A DNA stretch of 40,333 nt from a virus, in IMG/VR virus record IMGVR_UViG_3300044522_000078, positions 1-40,333 of that record; one strand, given 5' to 3'. Position numbers and translations under genes: made by a program. The notes under the pieces are model-generated. The model had not been told where the DNA came from, did no database searches, and worked only from the letters and a program-made list of their open reading frames with translations. Below, in pieces: positions 31,793-40,333 of the stretch (positions are counted from its first letter, which is position 1; every line of letters starts with the position of its first letter).

Positions 31793-34700
31793 ATCGTGAC
31801 CTATTTGCTGCTAGTGGTGGAGTAATAGACGCTACCACCGATCCTTACTTTAATTACACCACGCTGTTGTTAAGCGGCGACGGTACGAACGGTGCTCAGA
31901 ATAACACGTTTGTTGATGCATCAACGAATAACACTACCATCACACGTGCCGGTACTCCCACACAAGGCAGTTTCTCGCCCTTTTCTCAGACGGGGTGGAG
32001 TGGGTATTTTGATGGTAGTAGTTATCTAGAACCCAATGCATCGCTTAATACCACAATAGGTGGACTTGCAGGGTCGCTATGGACTATGGAATCTTGGGTA
32101 TACGTATCATCTATATCTTCAGGTAACGGTTATCGTACAGGGATATTTGGTACTTATCAAGCAGTGGCTGCACAACGTTGGTGGTTTGGTTATAATAGTA
32201 CTAATGGAACAGATATAACAGCAATGTTTACTACAGCAACCTCTGCAGGAGCTGAAGTTCAGACCGGCGGTACTATAACATTTGCATTAAATTCTTGGGT
32301 ACATCTTGCAGTTACAATAGATGCTAGTACTGCATCTTCGTCAACTATTACATTATACGTAAATGGAGTCGGACAATCCTTTACTGGAAAAAATTTATCT
32401 TCATTTACGACAAACTATACTGCACCACCTATAGGTGGAAATTACTCACAGTATGTTAATAATCATACCGGATATATTTCTAACCTACGCCTTGTAAAAG
32501 GGGTAGCAGTCTACATCGGCAACTTTACAGTACCCATTGCACCACTAACAGCAACTCAAGCAGCCGGCACTAACATCGCAGCCATCACCGGCACAGCCAC
32601 CAGTTTATTAACCTTACAAGACAATCGCTTCAAAGACAACGCACTCGCACCCAATGCGATCACTGTCGGAGGCACACCCAGCGTACAAGCCTTCTCACCC
32701 TTAGCACCCACTGCGGCGTACTCGCTACCCGCAGCTGCCGCAGGGTCGGCGTATTTTAATGGTACGAATAATTCTTTAATTACCCCAACATCTGCACTTT
32801 ATGACTTTGGATCGGGTGCTTTTACTGTTGAATGTTGGATCTATCCTACTGTAATAGGAACTATCCAAGAATTGGCATTTCATGGCTGGGCAGGTTCAGG
32901 AGGGCTTAATTATGGATGGCGTGCAGAAATAAATGCTAGTAATCAATTGCAATTTTATGTTAACGGTGATACACGTGTATTTACTGATATAGTTGTAACA
33001 TCTAATACTTGGAATCACTTGGCAATAACTGGTAGTGCTGGTACACTTTCAGCATATAAAAATGGTGTAAAAAGTGTCACTACTTGGAGTTATTCATCAT
33101 TTGTTGATAGACCTATTGCTAACCTTGTCATAGGTGGATTTAATGATACTACTGAAAATGCAGCAGCACGTTGGTTTTATAAGGGGTACATCTCCAATTT
33201 CAGAGTAGTAAAAGGCACCGCAGTCTACACCGGTGCATTCACACCACCATCAGCACCGTTAACTGCAATAAGCGGTAGTGGTTATAGTACCAGCCTGTTA
33301 ACCCTGCAGGATACTACCTTCAAGGATAAATCTGGCAACACTCTAGCAATCACTGCATCGAGCCCTGCGCCGGTGATTCAGTCATTTACGCCGTTTACTC
33401 AGGTTTGGGGTGGGTATTTTGATGGTAGCAGTTACTTAAGTATGCCTAATAGTGCAGGATTTCAGTTTCCCACAGGTACTGATTTTACTGTTGAATGTTG
33501 GGTAAACTTTAATAGTGTTTCTGGGGGCTCCTCTCAACAAATACTTTCACCTTGGGGTGGCAATAGTGGGTGGCAATTATATTGGCAAGGTGCTAGTAAA
33601 AAGTTTACTTGGTATGCTAATGCAAGTGCCATTATTTTAGGAACTATGGTTCCTGTTGCCAATACATGGTATCATGTGGCGATTAGTAGACAAAGCGGTG
33701 TAATAAAATCTTTTGTCAATGGCGTCCTTGATTATAGCGTAGCAGATACTGCAAACTACGCACAGACTAGTCCTCTGTATATTGGCGTAGAGACCGCATC
33801 GATAGGTTATCTCAGCGGTTATATTTCTAATGTGCGTATAGTTAAAGGTACTGCTGTGTATACGACTACCAGCACTATTGTTGGAGCTGTAGTATTTACA
33901 CCTCCAGCTAAAACACTAAGCGCAACTCAAGCAGCAGGTGTGAATATCTCGGCGATATTCCCAGGACAGACCAGCTTGTTAACCTTACAGGATCCAACTT
34001 TCAAAGATAACGCAATCCTGCCTAACACGATCACTGCATCAGCTACGCCTCCTAAAGCTCAACTAGTATCAGCGCCATTCACGAGTGCTGCAACTGTGGA
34101 TCCGGTTAATGGGTCGGGGTATTTTAATGGTACAAGTAATCTCGCTGTTCCAGCAGGTGCACCTTTTAATCTAACAACAGTAGATTTTTGCATTGAGATG
34201 TGGGTCTATCCAATAGCACAATCAACATATGGCGCGCTATTATCATTTGATGTGCAGGATTTTCCTTTAATGTTTCAATGGGCAAGTGCTGGTTCTGCAA
34301 ATATTAGGTTTTATGCAGGATCCTCAACTGCATGGATTTCAGGCACTCCATTAGATTTTGGTACAACCGTATTAAATACATGGGCACATATTTGTGTTAC
34401 GCGAACTAACGGTGTATTCCGTACATTCAAAGATGGTATATTATCAACTGTACTAGCTGGACAAGAAGCTTACTCTATTGGTAATAGCGCAGGTTCCGTT
34501 TATGTTGGTAGTAATGGTGCTGCAGGAGGTTTTTCTACTGCATATATTAGTAATCTAAGGATAATAAAAGGTACCGGTAACGTACCAGTTGCTTATCAAA
34601 CATCTAGTACAACATCAGGTACTGCTATCTTCCAACCACCATCAGCACCTCTAACCGCAGTAACAGGTACCAGCCTACTAACCCTGCAGGACACTACCTT

Positions 34701-36708
34701 TATTGATAAATCTGGCAACACTCCAGCAATCACTACATCAGCAACACCTCCAGTGATGCGTGCCTTCACACCGTTTGCGTCAAATTGGGGTGGGTATTTT
34801 AATGGTTCGACAAATTATTTATTGACAACAAATGTATTATCAAACGCAGGCAATTTTACAATTGAATGTTGGGTTTATCCACAAACCAGTGCTAGTGGTA
34901 GAGCAATTTGTGGAGCAGCAGGTTGGGAATTATATCTATCAGGATTTGCAGTAAATTTTGTTTATCATAGTGTCGCAGTCTATAGTAGTAGTTTAACTTT
35001 AAAACAAGATTGTTGGAATCATGTTGTAGTAGAACGTTATAATTTTGTAGTAGGTACTTCTGGAGGATATAAAATATTTGTAAATGGGGTTATGTATGAT
35101 ACTGGCGCCTTCGTTGCCGGAGGCGGAACTGCCTTACCTACTCAAATGGGTCTTTTAGTGGGGGGCAGCTACTACGCCAGTACTCCTAGACTATGGTGGG
35201 CAGGATACATCTCCAACTTACGTATCGTCAATGACACCGCAGTCTACACAGCAAACTTCACGCCGCCATCAGCACCCTTAACTGCAATAACCGGCACCAG
35301 TCTACTAACCCTACAAAACAACACTTTCATTGATAACGCAACACCACCTAATACGATCACAGCAACCGGCTCACCTAAGACTCAGTTACTAAACTTACCC
35401 TTTACGTCCTCAATCACAAAGGTTGCAGCACCGTGGAACATCTCAGTGACTGCGCCACTTGCTACGGTTGGGGGTAGTATGTACTTTGATGGTAGTTCAG
35501 GTGAAGGTGGATCTGCTAATAATTTAACCCTACCTGCAATTTTAGCTACCACATTATTAGGTAGTAGTGATTTTACAATAGAATGTTGGTTTTATATGAC
35601 TGCAGCCCCTGTAGGACGATCATATTGCTTAATAACAAACTATTATAATTCAACTAATGGATATAGCATAAACGTAAATTCATCTAGATTAATTACATTT
35701 AATGCGGCAGGAGATGGTACAAATATCACAGGTACCACGGTATTACCTATTAATAGTTGGCATCATTTAGCATTGTGTAATACAGGAGGTACTTCTTCGA
35801 AATTATATATAAATGGTATTCAAGAAGGATCTACTTTTACTGGCACACATAGAGTTGGTGGAGTGAGTCAGCCATTTTGGATTGGTCAGTTATATGCAGC
35901 TGCTTATTATTCTAATTTTACTGGATACATCGCCAACTTCAGAGTTGCCAAAGGCGTAGCAGTCTACACCGGCGCATTCACTCCTCCCACAGCACCTCCG
36001 CAACCTACTCAAACTCCCGGTCTGCTAGGCACCAACGTCAACGCAGTCGATGGCACTAACACCAGTTTGCTGCTACTCGGCAGCAACGCCGGTATCTACG
36101 ACGCCACCGCTAAGAACGACATAATTACTGTAGGTAATGCTCAGGTATCAAGCACACAGATCAAATATGGTACTGGTGCTATGTACTTTGATGGTACTGG
36201 GGATTATATAAACTGTGGGTACAGTCCACAGTTTGACTTTGGTACTGGTGACTTTACTGTTGAATGTTGGGTGTATACAACATCGTATGCTACTGCACAA
36301 GGACTATTTGAATCTAGAGTAAAGGCAGACGTAGTAGAAGCAAATAGACTAATAATTTCAATCCTAGTTACTTCAGGGTATCCACAATTATATAATGCAT
36401 CTAATGATGTAGCTGTAATTTCAACAATTGCGATACCCTTAAACACTTGGACACACGTTGCATGTACTCGTAATAGTGGAACAGCTAGAGTATTTGTGAA
36501 CGGACAAGTAGGTGCAACAAACGCATCATTTACTACTAATTTTCTTGTAAATAAACTAGTAATAGGAGCATGGATACAAGTATCCGGTGGTGGGGTTTAT
36601 AACCGTAACTTTATTAATGGATACATTGATGACTATAGAATCACCAAGGGCATAGCAAGATACACCGCAGCATTCACACCCCCAACTAAAGCAATGATAG
36701 GACAATAA
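31789..36708 (+). CDS. Giant adhesin with seven LamG-like (concanavalin-fold) domains, 1639 aa
   Basis: Seven repeats each begin with a Y-F-(D/N)-G-(S/T) segment and T-(V/M/I)-E-(C/S)-W-(V/I), typical of LamG/Laminin_G_3 domains that bind carbohydrates. Each ends with a G-Y-I-S-N-(L/F)-R-(V/I) strand. Repeat starts are near 32002, 32752, 33412, 34118, 34792, 35477 and 36180. Linkers share [10 protein letters not shown] and [12 protein letters not shown]. By hand count one linker (36001-36120) has 57% G+C while a core (36301-36420) has 33%. The N-terminus ([15 protein letters not shown]) has no signal peptide. The protein likely binds surface glycans or aids attachment to particles. It is translationally coupled to the gene before it. 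Confidence 0.85.
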   Translation: MNRDLFAASGGVIDATTDPYFNYTTLLLSGDGTNGAQNNTFVDASTNNTTITRAGTPTQGSFSPFSQTGWSGYFDGSSYLEPNASLNTTIGGLAGSLWTMESWVYVSSISSGNGYRTGIFGTYQAVAAQRWWFGYNSTNGTDITAMFTTATSAGAEVQTGGTITFALNSWVHLAVTIDASTASSSTITLYVNGVGQSFTGKNLSSFTTNYTAPPIGGNYSQYVNNHTGYISNLRLVKGVAVYIGNFTVPIAPLTATQAAGTNIAAITGTATSLLTLQDNRFKDNALAPNAITVGGTPSVQAFSPLAPTAAYSLPAAAAGSAYFNGTNNSLITPTSALYDFGSGAFTVECWIYPTVIGTIQELAFHGWAGSGGLNYGWRAEINASNQLQFYVNGDTRVFTDIVVTSNTWNHLAITGSAGTLSAYKNGVKSVTTWSYSSFVDRPIANLVIGGFNDTTENAAARWFYKGYISNFRVVKGTAVYTGAFTPPSAPLTAISGSGYSTSLLTLQDTTFKDKSGNTLAITASSPAPVIQSFTPFTQVWGGYFDGSSYLSMPNSAGFQFPTGTDFTVECWVNFNSVSGGSSQQILSPWGGNSGWQLYWQGASKKFTWYANASAIILGTMVPVANTWYHVAISRQSGVIKSFVNGVLDYSVADTANYAQTSPLYIGVETASIGYLSGYISNVRIVKGTAVYTTTSTIVGAVVFTPPAKTLSATQAAGVNISAIFPGQTSLLTLQDPTFKDNAILPNTITASATPPKAQLVSAPFTSAATVDPVNGSGYFNGTSNLAVPAGAPFNLTTVDFCIEMWVYPIAQSTYGALLSFDVQDFPLMFQWASAGSANIRFYAGSSTAWISGTPLDFGTTVLNTWAHICVTRTNGVFRTFKDGILSTVLAGQEAYSIGNSAGSVYVGSNGAAGGFSTAYISNLRIIKGTGNVPVAYQTSSTTSGTAIFQPPSAPLTAVTGTSLLTLQDTTFIDKSGNTPAITTSATPPVMRAFTPFASNWGGYFNGSTNYLLTTNVLSNAGNFTIECWVYPQTSASGRAICGAAGWELYLSGFAVNFVYHSVAVYSSSLTLKQDCWNHVVVERYNFVVGTSGGYKIFVNGVMYDTGAFVAGGGTALPTQMGLLVGGSYYASTPRLWWAGYISNLRIVNDTAVYTANFTPPSAPLTAITGTSLLTLQNNTFIDNATPPNTITATGSPKTQLLNLPFTSSITKVAAPWNISVTAPLATVGGSMYFDGSSGEGGSANNLTLPAILATTLLGSSDFTIECWFYMTAAPVGRSYCLITNYYNSTNGYSINVNSSRLITFNAAGDGTNITGTTVLPINSWHHLALCNTGGTSSKLYINGIQEGSTFTGTHRVGGVSQPFWIGQLYAAAYYSNFTGYIANFRVAKGVAVYTGAFTPPTAPPQPTQTPGLLGTNVNAVDGTNTSLLLLGSNAGIYDATAKNDIITVGNAQVSSTQIKYGTGAMYFDGTGDYINCGYSPQFDFGTGDFTVECWVYTTSYATAQGLFESRVKADVVEANRLIISILVTSGYPQLYNASNDVAVISTIAIPLNTWTHVACTRNSGTARVFVNGQVGATNASFTTNFLVNKLVIGAWIQVSGGGVYNRNFINGYIDDYRITKGIARYTAAFTPPTKAMIGQ
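32002..36680 (+). repeat. Seven diverged LamG-domain repeats (660-750 bp period)
   Basis: Distances between the repeat starts are about 750, 660, 706, 674, 685 and 703 bases. Core sequences are diverged, while linkers retain similar stretches such as a CAGTCTACACCGG-type segment. Confidence 0.8.
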
Positions 36709-36709
36709 C

Positions 36710-37219
36710 ATGTTAATAGCAAAAATACAGGACGGGGCAGTGGCTGAGGTCGCAGACTACAAGCAGTTGTTCCCCAATACATCGTTTCCGCCATCAGGTC
36801 CAGACTCTGAGTTCTTATTCGAGAACTCGTGTCTACCGGTAAACCTCTGGAAGGCGTATGATCGCACAACTCAGAGGTTGCTGCCCTCAGCAGCGTATAT
36901 CGAAGACGGGCAGGTGTTCTTAGTTACGGTACAAGACAAGACCGCAACAGAGATCGCCAACGAGGCTCGTGACGTAATCATCGCAACCAACACGCAGAAC
37001 ACCGTCGCGCGTGCTACAGCGTACTCTGTCGAGGCTGACCCCTTGTTCTTCAAGTCACAGCGTGGTGAAGCGACGCATGAGGAATGGCTCGCAAAGGTCA
37101 CCGAGATCAGGACTCGCTATCCGGTGGCGCTTGTACCGGATCTAGCGGTGGAACCTCCTGCACCAACTCCAGAGCCAACTCCAGAGCCAACTCCAGAGCC
37201 AACTCCAACACCTACTTAA
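36710..37219 (+). CDS. Fibre-region accessory protein, 169 aa, G+C-rich
   Basis: The protein begins M-L-I-A-K-I-Q-D-G-A-V-A-E-V-A-D-Y, then F-P-N-T-S-F-P-P-S-G-P, a start I know from small proteins beside tail fibres in aquatic phages, sometimes called tail fibre assembly or virion proteins. The middle is helical (A-T-E-I-A-N-E-A-R-D-V-I-I-A-T) and contains a K-S-Q-R-G-E-A-T-H-E-E-W segment. The last ~20 residues are a flexible PTPE repeat. Bases 36901-37020 have 56% G+C by hand count, far above most neighbours, which suggests transfer from another phage lineage or origin with the LamG linkers of similar composition. Its start follows the previous stop by one base. Exact function is unknown. 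Confidence 0.62.
   Translation: MLIAKIQDGAVAEVADYKQLFPNTSFPPSGPDSEFLFENSCLPVNLWKAYDRTTQRLLPSAAYIEDGQVFLVTVQDKTATEIANEARDVIIATNTQNTVARATAYSVEADPLFFKSQRGEATHEEWLAKVTEIRTRYPVALVPDLAVEPPAPTPEPTPEPTPEPTPTPT
37163..37207 (+). repeat. 12-bp tandem repeat (Pro-Thr-Pro-Glu)
   Basis: CCAACTCCAGAG occurs three times perfectly and once partly, encoding the proline-rich C-terminal tail of the gene. Confidence 0.9.
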
Positions 37220-37228
37220 GGAGATAAT

Positions 37229-38275
37229 ATGGCAATAACATTTCCTTCTAGTCCTACCTTAAATCAAACTACCACGACAGGTAGTCAGTTATGGATCTGG
37301 AATGGTACTAACTGGAAGTCTGCAGCAGCCGGAGCAGGATCTGCAGTGTATGATACCGCTGCAATTAGCACCGGTTACTTTTCACTACCTGCTGGTACTA
37401 CGGGAGAGCGTCCTGCCAGTCCAACTGCTGGCATGACTCGATGGAATACTACACTCGGTGTTGGGGAGATGTGGACAGGTTCAACTTGGTACACATATGT
37501 TACTTCAATTTCTTATGTATCTGCCACAGGTGGTACTATTACCACTTCAGGTAACTATAAAATACATACGTTCACATCGAGCGGTATTTTCACACCAACT
37601 ATTGGTGGTACTATAGAGTACTTAGTAATTGCTGGAGGCGGTGGTGGTGGCAGTTCAGCAGGCAGTATGGGTGGTGGTGGTGGTGGTGGTGCGGGTGGAC
37701 TTACTACTACTGCGGATTTCGCTGTGACAGCTCAAGCATATAGCATTGTAGTAGGAGCCGGTGGTGCTGCTGGTGCAACAGGAACTGCTGCAAATGGCAC
37801 TAATGGTATTAATTCTACATTTTCAACTATAACTGCAATTGGTGGTGGGGGCGGGGGCAATGGTGCTGGTAGTGGTGCTGGAGCATCTGGCGGGTCCGGT
37901 GGGGGCGGTGGTTGGTCAAGTGGCGGTGGTGGAGTTGCGTCAGTAAGTGGATCTCAAGGATTTGCTGGCGGAAATGCAGGCCAGCCTAATGGTGGTGGAG
38001 GTGGTGGTGCCGGCGCCGTTGGAGCAAATAATGGAGCAAGCGGAGGTGGTATAGGAGCATATTCTTCAATAACTGGAACATCTATTCCGTATGCCGGAGG
38101 TGGGTCTGGTGCCGGAGGCGGAGCAGCTTCAGCTGGCGGTGGTGGTAGTTTCAGTGCTAACGTTGGATTACCAGGTACAGCAAATAGTGGCGGTGGCGGT
38201 GCTGGTGGATACTCTGCAGGTGCAGCCGGTGCTGGCGGATCCGGTATAGTCATCATTAGATACCTGTTCCAGTAA
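37229..38275 (+). CDS. Tail fibre with glycine-rich (polyglycine-II-like) receptor-binding domain
   Basis: The N-terminus F-P-S-S-P-T-L-N-Q-T then L-W-I-W-N-G-T-N-W is a common anchor of phage fibre proteins. A second anchor-like segment (P-T-A-G-M-T-R-W-N-T-T) follows near residue 65. From ~110 it has Y-K-I-H-T-F-T-S-S-G-I-F-T-P and E-Y-L-V-I-A, then a region of ~210 residues dominated by glycine runs up to seven long. It ends G-G-S-G-I-V-I-I-R-Y. Glycine-rich segments of this kind form polyglycine-II sandwiches with variable loops in the phage S16 adhesin gp38; this is an analogy. The ribosome site is AAGGAG. It probably contacts the host receptor. Confidence 0.75.
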   Translation: MAITFPSSPTLNQTTTTGSQLWIWNGTNWKSAAAGAGSAVYDTAAISTGYFSLPAGTTGERPASPTAGMTRWNTTLGVGEMWTGSTWYTYVTSISYVSATGGTITTSGNYKIHTFTSSGIFTPTIGGTIEYLVIAGGGGGGSSAGSMGGGGGGGAGGLTTTADFAVTAQAYSIVVGAGGAAGATGTAANGTNGINSTFSTITAIGGGGGGNGAGSGAGASGGSGGGGGWSSGGGGVASVSGSQGFAGGNAGQPNGGGGGGAGAVGANNGASGGGIGAYSSITGTSIPYAGGGSGAGGGAASAGGGGSFSANVGLPGTANSGGGGAGGYSAGAAGAGGSGIVIIRYLFQ

Positions 38276-38294
38276 TATTTTAAAGAAAGAAAGT

Positions 38295-38630
38295 ATGTCA
38301 CATTTTGCACAAGTAGTAGACGGTATCGTCACTCAGGTACTAGTTATAGAACAGGACGTGCTCGACACTGGTCTTTTTGGTACTGGTTGGATTCAAACTA
38401 GTTATAATACTCAGGGAGGGGTTCATCCCGAGGGTCGGCCTTTACGTAAAAACTATGCAGGTATAGGATATACATACGATCCAGTACGTGATGCATTTAT
38501 CCCCCCGAAACCGTACCCAAGTTGGGTACTTAACGAAGATACATGTTTATGGGACGCACCAGTAGCACACCCCACCGATGGTAAGATGTATACGTGGGAT
38601 GAAACCACAAATACTTGGATAGGAGCATAA
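38295..38630 (+). CDS. Conserved aquatic-phage virion-region protein, 111 aa
   Basis: The protein begins S-H-F-A-Q-V-V-D-G-I-V-T-Q-V-L-V-I and contains the segment L-R-K-N-Y-A-G-I-G-Y-T-Y-D-P-V-R-D-A-F and then I-P-P-K-P-Y-P-S-W. I recognise that pattern from small proteins in marine T4-like cyanophages and other aquatic phages, where function is unknown. It is beta-rich and has many Trp and Tyr residues, as in proteins that bind surface sugars or fibres. It has a AAAGAAAG ribosome site and is followed after one base by the glycosyltransferase gene. It is the main clue to an aquatic source. Confidence 0.7.
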   Translation: MSHFAQVVDGIVTQVLVIEQDVLDTGLFGTGWIQTSYNTQGGVHPEGRPLRKNYAGIGYTYDPVRDAFIPPKPYPSWVLNEDTCLWDAPVAHPTDGKMYTWDETTNTWIGA

Positions 38631-38631
38631 A

Positions 38632-39696
38632 TTGAGTAAGCTAAGAATTGCAGTATACGCTATTAGTAAAAATGAAGAGGCTTTTGTAGAGCAGTTTATT
38701 AAATCTGCACAAAAGGCAGATTTAGTACTAATAGCAGATACAGGTAGTACAGATAAAACTGTAGAATTAGCACGCGAGTTAGGTGCTACAGTACATTCTA
38801 TTTGTATAAACCCCTGGAGATTTGACAAAGCCAGAGATGCAGCCTTAGCTCTTGTTCCCAAAGATATAGACGTATGCATTAGTATAGATCTAGATGAAGT
38901 ATTAGAAGAAGGCTGGCGAGAGGAAATTGAACGTGTTTGGCAGTCTTCTACTACTCATTTAAGATATAAGTATGATTGGGGTCAAGGAGTAATATTCTTT
39001 GCAGAAAAAATACACAGTAGACATGGATATCATTGGCATCATCCTTGCCATGAATATATTAGAGCCGACCCTAGAATTGAAGAAGTTTGGGCTAATACTG
39101 ATAAGCTATTAGTTACCCATCATCCTGATCCTACTAAAAGTAGGGGCCAATACCTTGAGTTATTAAAAGTAGGTGTTACTGAAGATCCTTATTGTCCTAG
39201 AAATGCTTTTTATTATGCTAGAGAACTTACATTCTACTATCATTGGGAGGAAGCTATAGTTGCTCTAAATAAATATTTAGATATGCCTAATGCTACTTGG
39301 AATCCAGATAGAGCATACGCTATGCGCTTAATAGGTAAAGGCTACAATGCTTTAGGAAAACATACTGAAGCATTATATTGGCACCGCCTAGCCTGTGAAA
39401 AAACACCAGATTCTAGAGAACCTTGGTGTGCTTTATCTTTGTATTGCTATGAACAATCTAATTGGTCTGAGTGTTACTATGCAGCCGATAAAGCATTAAA
39501 TATAACCTTTAGAGAGCAGTTATATACGTCCGACCCTACGGCTTGGGGCTTTCAGCCCCATGATTTAGCAGCTATTGCTGCGTGGAATCTAGGATTAACG
39601 GATAAAGCTCTATCGCATGGTTTAAATGCTTTGGAACTTGCTCCAGACGACACTAGATTACAAGATAATGTGAGACTAATGAGATGTGGATCCTAA
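38632..39696 (+). CDS. GT2-type glycosyltransferase with helical (TPR-like) repeats
   Basis: The N-terminal ~110 residues match family-2 glycosyltransferases: A-I-S-K-N-E-E at 10-16, D-T-G-S-T-D-K-T at 36-43 (nucleotide-sugar binding), R-F-D-K-A-R-D-A-A at 63-71, and the metal-binding D-L-D (86-88). The C-terminal ~150 residues are TPR-like helices (A-M-R-L-I-G-K-G-Y-N-A-L-G-K-H-T-E-A-L). The start is TTG (38632), six bases after AGGAG; no better ATG lies nearby. It should transfer a sugar in the cytoplasm to a protein or lipid-linked acceptor. Its place between fibre and lysis genes suggests glycosylation of a virion protein or of the host surface; I cannot tell which. The end overlaps the spanin gene by 13 bases. 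Confidence 0.83.
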   Translation: MSKLRIAVYAISKNEEAFVEQFIKSAQKADLVLIADTGSTDKTVELARELGATVHSICINPWRFDKARDAALALVPKDIDVCISIDLDEVLEEGWREEIERVWQSSTTHLRYKYDWGQGVIFFAEKIHSRHGYHWHHPCHEYIRADPRIEEVWANTDKLLVTHHPDPTKSRGQYLELLKVGVTEDPYCPRNAFYYARELTFYYHWEEAIVALNKYLDMPNATWNPDRAYAMRLIGKGYNALGKHTEALYWHRLACEKTPDSREPWCALSLYCYEQSNWSECYYAADKALNITFREQLYTSDPTAWGFQPHDLAAIAAWNLGLTDKALSHGLNALELAPDDTRLQDNVRLMRCGS

Positions 39697-40091
39697 ACTG
39701 GTTACCTGACTGGCTTTTCTATGTAATGTTTTTCACAGGAGTATTATCGTTAGTAATTGGTAAGATACTTGCCGATTTCCGGCTATACGCCTATCCAGCA
39801 GGTGTTGTGCTAATAATTATGGGTACATGGTACTCAGGCGGCATTGCTAAAGATCATGAATGGAAAGAAAAAGTAGCAGAAGTAGAAGCTAAATTAGCCC
39901 TTGCCCAACAAGCAAGTGCTAAAGTAAACGAAAAGATAATTACTAAGGTAGTTACCAAGAATCAGATAATTAAACTACGTGGGGATGATATAGTAAAGTA
40001 TATCGATAAGGAAGTTATCAAATATGATAATACTTGTAAAATCCCTATCGAAGTAATTATTGTACATAACATGGCTGCTAAACATGATTAA
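39684..40091 (+). CDS. Inner-membrane spanin (Rz-like)
   Basis: This 135-residue protein has two hydrophobic segments (about 8-27 and 33-51), a coiled-coil-prone Lys/Glu/Ala region (about 55-110) and the pattern Y-D-N-T-C-K-I-P-I-E-V-I-I-V-H-N-M-A-A near the end, typical of Rz-like proteins. I-spanins sit in the inner membrane and bind an outer-membrane lipoprotein to fuse membranes at lysis. A lipoprotein gene follows directly, overlapping by eight bases, which supports the pair. Most Rz proteins have one membrane segment; two here would change topology. The start lies 13 bases inside the previous gene. Endolysin and holin are not in the window. Confidence 0.7.
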   Translation: MWILNWLPDWLFYVMFFTGVLSLVIGKILADFRLYAYPAGVVLIIMGTWYSGGIAKDHEWKEKVAEVEAKLALAQQASAKVNEKIITKVVTKNQIIKLRGDDIVKYIDKEVIKYDNTCKIPIEVIIVHNMAAKHD

Positions 40092-40333
40092 ATATATCGC
40101 TATTCTATTATTAGCTGGATGCGCTACGGCAGTACCTGTAAAGCAGGTATTTCCTAGCGTACCAGAAGAATTGTTAAAGCCATGTCCTGCCCTAACTACT
40201 ATAGATACTCAGGAGATTAAATTAAGCGAGTTCTTAAATATTGTTAGCGCAAACTATACCAAGTACTACCAGTGTTCTAATGTATTAGAAGCATGGACAA
40301 CTTGGTATAAAGAAAATAAGAAAATAAGCGAGG
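40084..40333 (+). CDS. Outer-membrane spanin lipoprotein (Rz1-like, 3' partial)
   Basis: ATG 40084 opens a frame that runs off the right edge (83 codons visible). It has a short hydrophobic signal with lipobox L-A-G-C (Cys13), so it should be acylated and sent to the outer membrane. The region after it (P-V-K-Q-V-F-P-S-V-P-E-E-L-L-K-P-C-P-A-L) is Pro-rich, as in Rz1 proteins. The later N-Y-T-K-Y-Y-Q-C and W-T-T-W-Y-K motifs are common in this group. It overlaps the i-spanin gene by eight bases in another frame, the usual arrangement. This implies a host with an outer membrane. Confidence 0.75.
   Translation, partial: MIKYIAILLLAGCATAVPVKQVFPSVPEELLKPCPALTTIDTQEIKLSEFLNIVSANYTKYYQCSNVLEAWTTWYKENKKISE

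Overview
The window is a continuous stretch of the late (virion) region of a tailed double-stranded DNA phage with a long, flexible, lambda-like tail (siphovirus-type). Every gene I can support lies on the + strand and coding density is very high. No stretch over about 140 bases lacks a gene. The left edge cuts into a prohead-protease/capsid gene and the right edge cuts into an outer-membrane spanin gene. The host is probably a Gram-negative bacterium, because there is an inner-membrane spanin plus a lipoprotein outer spanin with a lipobox. The fibre and accessory genes (38295-38630, 36710-37219, LamG and GPTG fibres) are of kinds I associate with phages from fresh or marine water. That is inference; nothing in the window names the host. 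Most genes are AT-rich, with a few GC-rich patches at the fibre end.

Layout. 1-4618: fused protease-scaffold-capsid protein, a terminator, a gp6-like head-tail connector, a large neck/tail-completion protein and a tail terminator. 4699-7056: tail tube protein, a terminator, and the tail assembly chaperone pair G/GT, linked by a clear -1 programmed frameshift (slippery G GGA AAC plus stem-loop). 7057-13259: terminator and strong promoter, tape measure protein, and M- and L-like tail-tip proteins. 13259-23459: one 2801-residue protein that fuses K-like (NlpC/P60), I-like and J-like tail-tip functions, then three small tip-associated genes. 23460-28293: terminator/promoter, then a first fibre cassette (BppU-like protein, 60-bp-repeat fibre, three small structural genes, beta-repeat adhesin). 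28294-38630: a second terminator/promoter of the same design, then a second cassette (BppU-like protein, collagen-like fibre, Mtd-N-type fibre, seven-LamG giant adhesin, accessory proteins, polyglycine adhesin). 38632-40333: a glycosyltransferase with a helical-repeat C-terminal half, then the spanin pair.

How it works together. The left half builds the capsid, neck and tail tube in the usual siphovirus order. Terminators after the capsid and tube genes probably step down transcription of the low-copy genes that follow. Three intergenic gaps of nearly equal length (134, 136 and 132 nt) each hold a terminator, an extended -10 sigma-70 promoter (TTGACT, 17-nt spacer containing TGN, TATAAT) and a short 5' leader hairpin, so downstream blocks restart transcription independently. 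The right half is an unusually large adhesin island (about 15 kb after the tail tip) with tandem repeats at several scales and with composition switching between AT-rich domains and GC-rich linkers. This suggests frequent domain shuffling of receptor-binding parts. Nothing resembling CRISPR, a reverse transcriptase, tRNA, rRNA or an insertion sequence was seen.
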